Below, one piece after another: positions 38,646-46,691 of a stretch of DNA of 64,000 nt. Made by a program: the position numbers and the translations under genes. The stretch spans positions 1 through 64,000 of the forward strand of contig NZ_NMQW01000018.1 of assembly GCF_002234615.1 (NCBI RefSeq). The letters run 5' to 3'. How positions within the stretch are numbered: the stretch's first letter is position 1; the number at the start of each line of letters is the position of its first letter. The notes under the pieces are model-generated. The model saw nothing but the letters and a program-made list of their open reading frames with translations, searched no databases and was not told the origin of the DNA. Source of the stretch: Paenibacillus rigui. Lineage in GTDB: Bacteria; Bacillota; Bacilli; Paenibacillales; NBRC-103111.

Positions 38646-38660
38646 GAAGGAGCAGCCCAT

Positions 38661-39539
38661 ATGAATCGACCGACAATATCGGAAAGATGTTTTGATGTGA
38701 CCAATGCACTATTTTTAGCACTGCTGATGATGGTAACCATATACCCCATCATTTATATCACATTTGCATCCGTAAGCGATGCAGCAAGGCTTATGGCCTT
38801 CAACGGCATTCTTTGGAGGCCCCTGGGGTTTTCACTCGATGCTTATGCAAGTGTATTTGAAAATCCGATGATCTTGAAGGGCTACGGCAATACTTTTTTT
38901 GTTGTGCTGACGGGGCTTGCCTTTAACATTCTGCTGACCTCGTTAGGGGCCTATGCTTTATCACGCAAAAGCTTGAAATATCGCAAGCAGCTTATGCTGT
39001 TTATCGTTTTTACGATGTTTTTTAGCGGCGGCTTGATCCCCTTTTACTTGACCGTGAAGGGAGTCGGACTGGCGAATACATTGTGGGCGCTGATCATCCC
39101 CCAGGCGATCAATACCTTTAACCTGATCCTGATGAAAACAGCCTTCGAGGCGATTCCCGATGCGCTGGAGGAGTCGGCGAAGATGGATGGCGCCAACGAC
39201 TTTGTCATTTTATTTCGGATCATTCTTCCATTATCCATGCCTGTTATTGCAGTTATGCTCTTATACTATGGCGTCAGTCATTGGAATTCCTGGTTTCACG
39301 CGCTGATCTTCCTGCAGGACCGCTCCATGTATCCGCTTCAGCTGGTTTTGCGGGAGATATTGCTGCAGGGTGAAGCCAGTGCCATGGCTGTCGGTGCCTC
39401 CGTTACGGATGCCGGGATGTTATCCGTCACTTTAAAATACGCTACGATCATTGTAGCTACCGTACCTATTCTGTTAGTGTATCCGTTTCTTCAAAAATAC
39501 TTTGTGAAGGGTGCCCTAATCGGAGCGATTAAAGGGTAG
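38661..39539 (+). CDS. LplC-type sugar ABC permease
   Basis: A 292-residue membrane protein, the second channel subunit. The EAA loop is DALEESAKMDGANDFVILFRIILP, preceded by the family stretch MFFSGGLIPFYLTVKGVGLANTLWALIIP. It ends QKYFVKGALIGAIKG. AAGAAGGAG lies ten bases before the ATG. The operon again has no ATPase gene. Confidence 0.94.
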   Translation: MNRPTISERCFDVTNALFLALLMMVTIYPIIYITFASVSDAARLMAFNGILWRPLGFSLDAYASVFENPMILKGYGNTFFVVLTGLAFNILLTSLGAYALSRKSLKYRKQLMLFIVFTMFFSGGLIPFYLTVKGVGLANTLWALIIPQAINTFNLILMKTAFEAIPDALEESAKMDGANDFVILFRIILPLSMPVIAVMLLYYGVSHWNSWFHALIFLQDRSMYPLQLVLREILLQGEASAMAVGASVTDAGMLSVTLKYATIIVATVPILLVYPFLQKYFVKGALIGAIKG

Positions 39540-39550
39540 GGGGAGAATTG

Positions 39551-40189
39551 ATGAGCGTCATTAAGCGTGGAGATCTTGTGCTTTTTCAGGGTGACAGCAT
39601 CACCGATGCAGGGCGGAATCGGGACAATCCGATGGACCTGGGCAGAGGCTATGCCCATATGATTGCCGGCTTATTCGGGGCGGCCTTCCCCGAAAAGCAG
39701 GTCACCTTCCTAAATCGCGGTATAAGCGGTAACCGGGTGAAAAATCTCCAGGAACGCTGGGAAAAGGATTGCTTGGAGCTTAAGCCGACATGGGTTTCGA
39801 TATATATCGGAATCAACGATTGCTGGAGGCGATACGACCGGAACGACCCTACCTCAGCAGAGCAGTTTGAGGAGGGCTATCGGGAGCTGCTCACAAGAAC
39901 GAGGACCCACTTGGGTGCCGGGCTGATTTTAGTGGAGCCGTTCGTGCTGCCTGTGCCGGAGGATCGCAAGACCTGGCGCGAGGACCTTGATCCCAAAATT
40001 CATATCGTAAGAGACCTGGCGCGCGAATTTAATGCCCTTCTTGTTCCGCTCGACGGTTTGTTGGCCCAAGCTTCCACTTTAGCGCCGCCGGGCTTTTGGG
40101 CCCCTGACGGGGTCCACCCGACACCTGCCGGCCACGCACTGATCGCTAAAGCATGGCTTAAAGCGATGAGTGTTCCTATATTTGCATAA
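39551..40189 (+). CDS. SGNH/GDSL-family esterase, possibly carbohydrate deacetylase
   Basis: A 212-residue hydrolase without a signal peptide. The four SGNH blocks are present: GDSITDAG with the catalytic Ser, NRGISGN, IGINDCW, and DGVHPTPAGH with the Asp and His. Close relatives remove acetyl groups from plant polysaccharide fragments. It starts 11 bases after the permease stop, so it is part of the importer operon and probably acts on imported, acetylated oligosaccharides. The exact substrate is inference. Confidence 0.88.
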   Translation: MSVIKRGDLVLFQGDSITDAGRNRDNPMDLGRGYAHMIAGLFGAAFPEKQVTFLNRGISGNRVKNLQERWEKDCLELKPTWVSIYIGINDCWRRYDRNDPTSAEQFEEGYRELLTRTRTHLGAGLILVEPFVLPVPEDRKTWREDLDPKIHIVRDLAREFNALLVPLDGLLAQASTLAPPGFWAPDGVHPTPAGHALIAKAWLKAMSVPIFA

Positions 40190-40230
40190 GCTCTGGACAA
40201 TGGTCGGATCGGGGAAGGAGGTACGTATTT

Positions 40231-40245
40231 AAGAAAGCGTTCTCA
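40231..40245 (+). promoter_or_regulatory. Possible cre (CcpA) site before the PL6 lyase gene
   Basis: AAGAAAGCGTTCTCA matches 14 of 15 positions of the WTGNAANCGNWNNCW consensus. It lies about 30 bases before the chosen start. Such short motifs can occur by chance. Confidence 0.35.
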
Positions 40246-40276
40246 TCAAAAAATGTGTAAAGGATGTGTAACGAAA

Positions 40277-42568
40277 ATGAAAAACCCGAAGAGAATCCTC
40301 GCTTTGCTGTTATGCTTGTGTTTGATGCTAACTATGATTCCAATGATGGGTAATGCAGCTGACGCCAAAATATCCATAGCCCCCGGTTCGGTAACAGCCA
40401 GTGCCGATGATGGGAATGTACCGGCTAATACCGTAGATGGAGATTTGGCCACCCGTTGGTCCGCAAGCGGGGACGGGCAGTGGATCCAATACGATTTGGG
40501 AGCAAATAAGAAGCTTGCTTATATGAAAATCGCCTTTTTAAGCGGGGATACTCGGACCTCAACCTTCGACATCCAAACCTCCACAGATAACGCTAGCTTT
40601 ACCACGATAAGTGCGAATGTAACCAGCAGCTTAAATACGGCTCTTCAGACCTTCGATTTTCCCGATGCGGATCCCGTCCGGTATGTGAGGATTATAGGAC
40701 ACGGGAATTCCGTGAATGCTTGGAACAGCTATACCGAGGTGGAGATGTATGGGGATACCTCAAGCGCTGCAGCTAAATTGTCTATTCCGGGCACCTCTGT
40801 GACGGCCAGTGCCGATGATGGAAATGTACCGGCTAATACCGTGGATGGAAATTTAGCGACCCGTTGGTCGGCAAGCGGGGACGGGCAGTGGATCCAATAC
40901 GATTTGGGAGCAAATAAGAAGCTTGCATATATGAAAATCGCTTTTTTAAGCGGGGATATTCGGACCTCAACCTTCGACATCCAAGCCTCCACAGATAACG
41001 TTAGCTTTACCACGATAAGTGCGAATGTAACCAGCAGCTTAAATACGGCTCTTCAGACCTTTGACTTTCCCGATGCGGATCCCGTCCGGTATGTGAGGAT
41101 CGTAGGGCACGGCAACTCTGTCAATGCATGGAACAGCTATACCGAGGTGGAGATGTATGGGGGCGACTCAAGCGGTTCCGGAGGCTCCGGCACGGTTGTG
41201 CCTGTTTCGACATCGTCACAATTGAGCTCGGCATTAAGTAATGCAGCTGCCGGCACTACGATTGTGCTCGCTAACGGAACTTATACGCAGAGTACGCCTT
41301 TCATCATTACCGGAAAGCAAGGGACGTCCGCTGCCCCTATTACGATTAAAGCAGCCAATCAGGGTCAGGCCATCATCTCCGGTGGCGCGGCAATACACAT
41401 TTCAAGCTCATCGTATGTCACGATTGAAGGCTTGAAGTTTACCAATACCGGGAACACGGCCATTCTGTTGGACGGATCGAATCATATTCGGGTCACGCGG
41501 AATACATTCGCGCTCGCTGCTACCGGGGGAGACCTCATCTGGCTTCAGGTCAGCGGCAGCAACAGTCATCATAATCAAATCGATCATAACGACTTTGGAA
41601 ACAAAAGTGACACAGCTCCTTTAATCGCTTATCAAGGGGATGGCAACGGAAACGTCTCGCAATATGATGTGATCGAGTTGAACTATTTCCACGATGTAGG
41701 CCCGTGGGTCGCGAACGGCAAGGAAACCATCCGTCTCGGTTTGTCCTCCGTGTCTCTCTCGAATGGCTACAATACGATCCAGAACAATCTATTCGAAAAC
41801 ACCGATGGTGAGCCCGAGATCGTCTCTGTGAAGAGCGGCAACAATACGGTCCGCTACAATACCTTCAAAACCTCCAAGGGCGGCCTTACCTCAAGGCATG
41901 GACATAGCAACAGCTTTTACGGAAACTTCTTCCTTGGGGATGGAGTAGAGAGCAACCAGGACGGAATTCGGATTTATGGTAACGACCATAAAATTTACAA
42001 CAATTATATGGAGAAGCTGACGGGAAATGCGATTCTGCTGGACAGCGGCAGTTATGACGGCGGCTCCGACGGCTACCCCTCCAATCCATCCTCAAGCGAC
42101 CTAACGGCACAATGGAAAATATATCGCGCCAACGTTGTGAACAATACCATTGTCGATAGCGCTACAGGGATTATCGTGGGCTCCGGCAAGACGTATCCGC
42201 CTCAGGATAGCAGAGTTGCAAACAATATTGTAAGAAATACAGTCGGTACCCTCTACAATGAGGCGGCGACGACGAACACCGTATTTGAGGGCAATATCGG
42301 TTATGGCAGTACGGTCAATAACAAGTCGAGAGCTGCCGCCGAAATTTGGAATACGAACCCGCTATTCACAACGGTCGGCGGATTGCAAAAGCTATCCGAT
42401 TCCAGTCCGGCAATCAATTATGCGAAGGGAAGCTACGCATTTGTTACGAAGGATATGGACGGAGAAACGCGCTCTACGAACGATACCGGAGCCGATGAAC
42501 GCTCCAATGCCACGACGTTCTCTATTCGTCCGTTGACCCCGGCGGATGTGGGTCCTCTCGCTCCATAA
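40277..42568 (+). CDS. Secreted PL6-family lyase with two F5/8C-type binding modules
   Basis: A 763-residue secreted enzyme that cuts a uronic-acid polymer by beta-elimination. A signal peptide ends near GNAADA. Two F5/8 type C (discoidin-like) modules of 136-residue period follow. A short Gly/Ser linker then leads to the parallel beta-helix of PL6 (chondroitinase B/alginate lyase family). The catalytic pair is clear: K519 in SVKSG and R540 in LTSRHG, 21 residues apart as in chondroitinase B (K250, R271). I prefer ATG at 40277 (AAAGGATG upstream); ATG at 40253 is in frame but lacks a nearby ribosome site. Alginate or dermatan/chondroitin-type polymers are known substrates of the family. It is the only clearly secreted enzyme in the window. 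Confidence 0.88.
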   Translation: MKNPKRILALLLCLCLMLTMIPMMGNAADAKISIAPGSVTASADDGNVPANTVDGDLATRWSASGDGQWIQYDLGANKKLAYMKIAFLSGDTRTSTFDIQTSTDNASFTTISANVTSSLNTALQTFDFPDADPVRYVRIIGHGNSVNAWNSYTEVEMYGDTSSAAAKLSIPGTSVTASADDGNVPANTVDGNLATRWSASGDGQWIQYDLGANKKLAYMKIAFLSGDIRTSTFDIQASTDNVSFTTISANVTSSLNTALQTFDFPDADPVRYVRIVGHGNSVNAWNSYTEVEMYGGDSSGSGGSGTVVPVSTSSQLSSALSNAAAGTTIVLANGTYTQSTPFIITGKQGTSAAPITIKAANQGQAIISGGAAIHISSSSYVTIEGLKFTNTGNTAILLDGSNHIRVTRNTFALAATGGDLIWLQVSGSNSHHNQIDHNDFGNKSDTAPLIAYQGDGNGNVSQYDVIELNYFHDVGPWVANGKETIRLGLSSVSLSNGYNTIQNNLFENTDGEPEIVSVKSGNNTVRYNTFKTSKGGLTSRHGHSNSFYGNFFLGDGVESNQDGIRIYGNDHKIYNNYMEKLTGNAILLDSGSYDGGSDGYPSNPSSSDLTAQWKIYRANVVNNTIVDSATGIIVGSGKTYPPQDSRVANNIVRNTVGTLYNEAATTNTVFEGNIGYGSTVNNKSRAAAEIWNTNPLFTTVGGLQKLSDSSPAINYAKGSYAFVTKDMDGETRSTNDTGADERSNATTFSIRPLTPADVGPLAP
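40388..41160 (+). repeat. Two near-identical copies of a binding module (408-bp period)
   Basis: Bases 40388-40752 repeat at 40796-41160 with a 408-base offset. Long tracts are identical, including at synonymous positions, and differences are few. The duplication is therefore recent or kept uniform by gene conversion. It is in frame and doubles the F5/8C module of the PL6 lyase. Confidence 0.92.
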
Positions 42569-42684
42569 CAGGTTGGATACAGGTGTGCTGCCTTGGCGGC
42601 CGAGATAACGAGCTTGTTCGAGCAGTTGTTCAAGCTGCATACACCGCAGGAAAGAACAGCCCCGAAGTACCGTTTGAGCCTGTA

Positions 42685-42726
42685 AGAGTCAATCCTTAAA
42701 CCGGATTGGCTCTTTTTCTTTTTCCA
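42685..42726 (+). terminator. Intrinsic terminator after the PL6 lyase gene
   Basis: AGAGTCAATCC pairs with GGATTGGCTCT (one G-T pair) around a seven-base loop and is followed by TTTTCTTTTTCC. It separates the PL6 locus from the sulfoquinovose locus. Confidence 0.9.
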
Positions 42727-42775
42727 GAGTCAAGGTGCAGTGGCGTGCCTGTTCATTTTCTTACCAAAAAAACGG

Positions 42776-42804
42776 TTGCAAAAAAAACGAAAGGTAGTTA
42801 CAAT
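42776..42804 (+). promoter_or_regulatory. Promoter of the sulfoquinovose locus
   Basis: TTGCAA (42776-42781) and TACAAT (42799-42804) lie exactly 17 bases apart, a good housekeeping-type promoter. The start of the first gene is 120 bases further, leaving a leader with regulatory elements. Confidence 0.8.
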
Positions 42805-42814
42805 GAATCTAAAG

Positions 42815-42866
42815 ATAGTGATGTAAACGCTTTATTCATACAATGAACGAACTCAAACATCACTAT
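42815..42866 (+). promoter_or_regulatory. Inverted repeat with embedded cre-like site in the leader
   Basis: ATAGTGATG (42815-42823) and its exact complement CATCACTAT (42858-42866) flank 34 bases. Overlapping the left arm, ATGTAAACGCTTTAT (42821-42835) matches 14 of 15 positions of the CcpA cre consensus. Both lie just downstream of the -10, where bound repressors block transcription. The arms could be half-sites for the GntR/UTRA regulator encoded at 51303 or a leader stem. The cre-like site suggests glucose repression. Confidence 0.6.
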
Positions 42867-42923
42867 GTTTCATTTATAAGGAGTACCCGTATCGAACAAT
42901 AAGATGAGTAAAGGGGTAAACGT

Positions 42924-44186
42924 ATGAGAAAAGCTTGGAAATGGGCATCGGTTTTGCTTGTTGGATCATTAGCGGTGACAGGTTGTGGAAAAACTCAGGT
43001 TACGGGAGGCGAGGAGAAGCCTGCTGCCGGGAAAACGACCAAAATCAGTTTTATCCATTGGCGCGGTGAGGATACCAAGGTATTCAATGATCTTATTGCT
43101 GAATTCAAGAAAGCGAATCCTACGATTGATGTAGAAATGAATGTATTTCCTTCAGAATCATACTTAGCCAATGCACAGGCCAAACTGCTTGACGGTTCCT
43201 CAGGCGATGTATTCGCATCCTTCCCTGGAGCCCAGTTTGAAAGCATTTCCAAAGCCAACTTGTATGAAGATTTATCCAAAGAAAGTTTTGTAAGCAATTA
43301 CACGGAAAATTTGATTCAAGCGGGTAAAAAGGACGGCAAGCAGCTTGCATTCCCATACCAGCTTGTATATAATCAACCGATTTATAACAAAGCCATTTTC
43401 GATAAGCTTGGTTTGAAGCCGCCGAAGGATTGGGACGGATTCCTGAAGCTTTGTGAAACGTTGAAAAATAGCGGCTACATCCCGATTGCTTTCCCGGGTC
43501 AGGATATCGGTCCGGGGCAATTTATGAACTCGATGATGATGAATAACAATACGGATGAAGCGATTTGGAGTAAGGTAGAGTCGGGTCAGGCCAAGCTGAC
43601 GGATGAATGGTTCGTTAAGACTCTATCGCAATTTAAAGAGCTTGCGGACAAAGGTTATTTCCAGAAGGACTCTCTTGGTACGAATAAAGATATTGCCGGC
43701 TCGCTGTTCGCTCAAGAAAAGGCAGCCATGCTCGCTACAGGCTCTTACATGATGTCCTCAAATAAACAGCAAAACCCGAACCTGGTTCAAGGCTTGCTGG
43801 CACCGATTACTGTAAGCGCAGACAAAGCGGTTTTTGAAGGAATTCATACGACCACCTTCATGCTTGGGGTCAATGCCAATTCGAAGCACAAGCCGGAAGC
43901 CAAAAAGTTTATTGAGTTTTTGAGCCAAAAGGAAAACGCGCAGAAGTATGCGAACCAAACGGGGCAGCTGGTTACAGTGAAAGGCGTTAACTATGAAACG
44001 GCTGAGCTGAAGGAAAGCGCTCAATGGGCGGATAAGAAGACGAGATTCCATCCGCGTTATCTGATAGCCAATGCAAATAATGAAAAAGCGGTTGTCAGTT
44101 CGATCCAAGCGGTCGTTTCAGGCAAGAGCCCGGAAGAAGCGGCCAAAGCAGCTCAAGTGGTTATCGACCAAAATGTGAAGAAGTAA
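42924..44186 (+). CDS. Sugar ABC importer, solute-binding lipoprotein, probable sulfoquinovoside binder
   Basis: A 420-residue lipoprotein (lipobox LAVTGC, C21). The SBP_bac_1 fold is indicated by KISFIHWRGEDTKVFNDLIAEFKKANP near the start and GSYMMSSNKQQNP late. As first gene of an operon that contains a sulfoquinovosidase, it probably captures sulfoquinovose or sulfoquinovosyl glycerol. This function is inferred from context; binding residues were not compared with the known SmoF protein. A hairpin follows the gene. Confidence 0.88.
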   Translation: MRKAWKWASVLLVGSLAVTGCGKTQVTGGEEKPAAGKTTKISFIHWRGEDTKVFNDLIAEFKKANPTIDVEMNVFPSESYLANAQAKLLDGSSGDVFASFPGAQFESISKANLYEDLSKESFVSNYTENLIQAGKKDGKQLAFPYQLVYNQPIYNKAIFDKLGLKPPKDWDGFLKLCETLKNSGYIPIAFPGQDIGPGQFMNSMMMNNNTDEAIWSKVESGQAKLTDEWFVKTLSQFKELADKGYFQKDSLGTNKDIAGSLFAQEKAAMLATGSYMMSSNKQQNPNLVQGLLAPITVSADKAVFEGIHTTTFMLGVNANSKHKPEAKKFIEFLSQKENAQKYANQTGQLVTVKGVNYETAELKESAQWADKKTRFHPRYLIANANNEKAVVSSIQAVVSGKSPEEAAKAAQVVIDQNVKK

Positions 44187-44195
44187 CGGAAAGCG

Positions 44196-44215
44196 GGGAG
44201 GGGCTCTCCCCTCCC
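44196..44215 (+). other. GC-rich hairpin between binding protein and permeases
   Basis: GGGAGGGG and CCCCTCCC form a perfect 8-base stem around CTCT. No T-run follows, so it is probably a 3'-end stabiliser that lets the binding protein mRNA outlast the rest, as in the malEFG style of control. Confidence 0.65.
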
Positions 44216-44240
44216 AAACAGGTAATATGGAGGTAACGCA

Positions 44241-45113
44241 ATGAAGCAAAGTAAATCGCTCTATCTGTTTGTTTTACCGGGCTTGCTCATGTACTTGCTG
44301 TTTTTTGTTTATCCGACGATCAACGGACTGGTCCTTTCGTTCACGAACTGGGAAGGCATCTCTCCGGACTGGAAATGGGTCGGACTGGACAATTATAAGA
44401 AAATGATCACAAATGATGTTATTTTTCATACGGCTATTTTGAACAATTTGAAATTCATGTTTTGCGTCGTGCTGTTTCAAACCGCGTTTTCCTTGATCCT
44501 GGCACTGCTGCTGCTCAAAAATTCCAAGGCCAACATCTTCCTGCGGGCATTATACTTTTTTCCCACGATCATTTCTTCGATCTCCGTCGCTTTCATTTGG
44601 TCCTTTGTACTGAATCCGAATGTCGGGGCATTGAATGTGATCCTTGGCAAAGTCGGGATGGAAAACCTTGCGATGAACTGGCTGGGCAATCCGAGCCTTG
44701 CGATGTATTCGATCGCTTTCGTACAGATTTGGGCACATACGGGACAAATGCTCGTCATTTTCGTCGCAGGTCTGCAATCGATTCCGGGTGAGCTGTATGA
44801 GGCGGTTTATCTGGACGGAGCGACGCGCTGGCAAGCGTTCAAAAATGTGACCTGGCCGATGGTTGCACCGGCTGCGACAATCGTTGTTGCTTACACCACC
44901 ATTCAATCGTTCAAGGCTTTCGATCTGATCTTTGCCATGACTGGCGGAGGTCCAATGAACTCTACCGAAATTCTTTCTACTTATATTTATCATACCGCAT
45001 TCCAAAACTCAGAGTTCGGTTACGCGGCTACCCAATCTATGGCCTTCATGGCCATCATCGCCCTGATTACGTTTATTCAATTCAAATTGTTAAAAGGCAA
45101 TCGGGCGGCTTAA
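44241..45113 (+). CDS. Sugar ABC permease, MalF/UgpA type (sulfoquinovose locus)
   Basis: A 290-residue membrane protein with about six spans. The EAA loop is ELYEAVYLDGATRWQAFKNVTWPMVAP. LSFTNWEGISPDWKWVGLDNYKKM is the common region after the first span. ATG at 44241 has ATGGAGG nine bases upstream. It forms the channel with the next gene product. Confidence 0.92.
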   Translation: MKQSKSLYLFVLPGLLMYLLFFVYPTINGLVLSFTNWEGISPDWKWVGLDNYKKMITNDVIFHTAILNNLKFMFCVVLFQTAFSLILALLLLKNSKANIFLRALYFFPTIISSISVAFIWSFVLNPNVGALNVILGKVGMENLAMNWLGNPSLAMYSIAFVQIWAHTGQMLVIFVAGLQSIPGELYEAVYLDGATRWQAFKNVTWPMVAPAATIVVAYTTIQSFKAFDLIFAMTGGGPMNSTEILSTYIYHTAFQNSEFGYAATQSMAFMAIIALITFIQFKLLKGNRAA

Positions 45114-45141
45114 CATGTCCGCATGAAAGGATGAACCACCA

Positions 45142-45981
45142 ATGAATCAGCTAAGCAAGGAAACAGTGGCGGGGAGTTTAATGAAACGGACGATTCTCCT
45201 CGTATACGCAGCAGCCATCGTGCTGCCGTTATTGATTATTGTGTTTGCATCCTTCAAGGGTACGAATGAGCTGTTCAAGAATCCGATCGGGCTGCCAGTG
45301 AACTTTTCCTTCAGTAATTATCTCAATATGATGAAAGAGCAATCGATGGGGGATTATTTTCTAAACAGTGTGATCGTGACTGGCTCGACGATCTTTCTCG
45401 TCTTGTTCTTCTCCAGCTTGCTATCGTATGCCATGTATCGCTTTACCGGCTGGAAGGGTGTCCTGCTGTACGGACTATTCGCCGCAGGGATGATGGTTCC
45501 CCCCCAGGTCAATATGATTCCGATCTATACTTTGGTCGCGAAGCTGGGACTCACAAATTCGTTAGTCGGTCTGATCGCCGTGTCCGCATCGGTTTTTATG
45601 CCGGTTGCCGTTTTTATTCTTGCCGGATTCATGAAGTCCGTGCCCAAAGAAATGATTGAAGCGGCTGCGATCGATGGCGCCAATGAATGGCGGGTATACT
45701 ATCAGGTCGTCCTGCCGATTACGCTTCCTTCCTTGTCCGCGTCAGCTATTTTTTTGAGCGTCATGGTATGGAACGATCTGTTGTATCCGTTATTGTTTAT
45801 TAACTCGAATAGCAAAAAAACGCTGCCGCTGGCTTTGCTCCAGTTCCAGGGAGAGTATTTGACCAACTATCCGATGATTTTCGCAGGGGTCATTATCGCC
45901 TCCGCACCGATGGTCATTGCCTATGTGTTTTTGCAAAGATATTTTGTTGCCGGTGTGACGGCTGGCTCCGTGAAAGGCTGA
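45142..45981 (+). CDS. Sugar ABC permease, MalG/UgpE type (sulfoquinovose locus)
   Basis: A 279-residue membrane protein. The EAA loop is EMIEAAAIDGANEWRVYYQVVLPITLP, and the C-terminus QRYFVAGVTAGSVKG is typical. AAAGGATG lies upstream of the ATG. The DUF4867 gene starts 23 bases after its stop, continuing the operon. Confidence 0.93.
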   Translation: MNQLSKETVAGSLMKRTILLVYAAAIVLPLLIIVFASFKGTNELFKNPIGLPVNFSFSNYLNMMKEQSMGDYFLNSVIVTGSTIFLVLFFSSLLSYAMYRFTGWKGVLLYGLFAAGMMVPPQVNMIPIYTLVAKLGLTNSLVGLIAVSASVFMPVAVFILAGFMKSVPKEMIEAAAIDGANEWRVYYQVVLPITLPSLSASAIFLSVMVWNDLLYPLLFINSNSKKTLPLALLQFQGEYLTNYPMIFAGVIIASAPMVIAYVFLQRYFVAGVTAGSVKG

Positions 45982-46004
45982 TCGAAACAGAGAGGGAGAG
46001 ATAC

Positions 46005-46679
46005 ATGAAAGAGAGAATGACCGAGCTTCAAGGCTTAAATCCGCATTTGGCACTGTTCTCTGTACAGAACGAAGCCTTTCGCCCATATGGCAGGATTCTG
46101 AAGGGCTATGATTTTAATGAAGTGATGCAGCAGATGGAACAAACCGACATTCCCGCAGAGGGGAACGTCTACCTGACTTCTGTGAAGCAGTTGGAGCAAA
46201 CGGCTATTAAAGGCCAGCTGCAGCAGCATGTATACGGCGGCATGGAGATTCAGCTCGGCTATTGCAATGGGAGAAACTCCAATCTGAATGGTCTGGAATA
46301 CCACAAAGGCAGTGAAATTAATGTCGCAGTGACGGACCTGGTCCTTCTATTAGGGAAAGTACAGGATATCCGGGACAATAAGTACTCGACTGAACATATA
46401 CAAGCGTTTTTTATTCCGCAAGGAACGGCTGTGGAGCTGTACTCAACGACGCTGCATTTTGCCCCTTGCAAGGTGACGGATGACGGGTTCAAATGCATCG
46501 TTGTTCTGCCGAAAGGCACGAATGAACCGCTGGAGCACAAGAGCGAAGCCATCACAGAGGAAGATGAGCTGCTGTTTATGACCAATAAATGGCTGCTGGC
46601 CCATCCGGAGAGGAAAATTCTGATCGATCGGGGTGCATATCCCGGGATTGTTGGAGATAACATTGTGATGATGTATTAA
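46005..46679 (+). CDS. DUF4867 family protein, role in sulfoquinovose use unknown
   Basis: A 224-residue cytoplasmic protein. I recognise it as DUF4867-like from FRPYGRILKGYDFNEV, the central GGMEIQLGYCNGRNSNLNGLEYHKGSEINVAVTDLVLLLG, and FFIPQGTAVELYSTTLHFAPC. The run of beta-strands with GLEYHKGSE and PQGTAVELY is cupin-like. The gene lies between the importer and the sulfoquinovosidase, with an AAGGAGG site for the next gene overlapping its stop. An anomer- or isomer-converting step, or metal-dependent sugar binding, would fit. No function is shown by the sequence. Confidence 0.75.
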   Translation: MKERMTELQGLNPHLALFSVQNEAFRPYGRILKGYDFNEVMQQMEQTDIPAEGNVYLTSVKQLEQTAIKGQLQQHVYGGMEIQLGYCNGRNSNLNGLEYHKGSEINVAVTDLVLLLGKVQDIRDNKYSTEHIQAFFIPQGTAVELYSTTLHFAPCKVTDDGFKCIVVLPKGTNEPLEHKSEAITEEDELLFMTNKWLLAHPERKILIDRGAYPGIVGDNIVMMY

Positions 46680-46691
46680 GGAGGAAATGGC

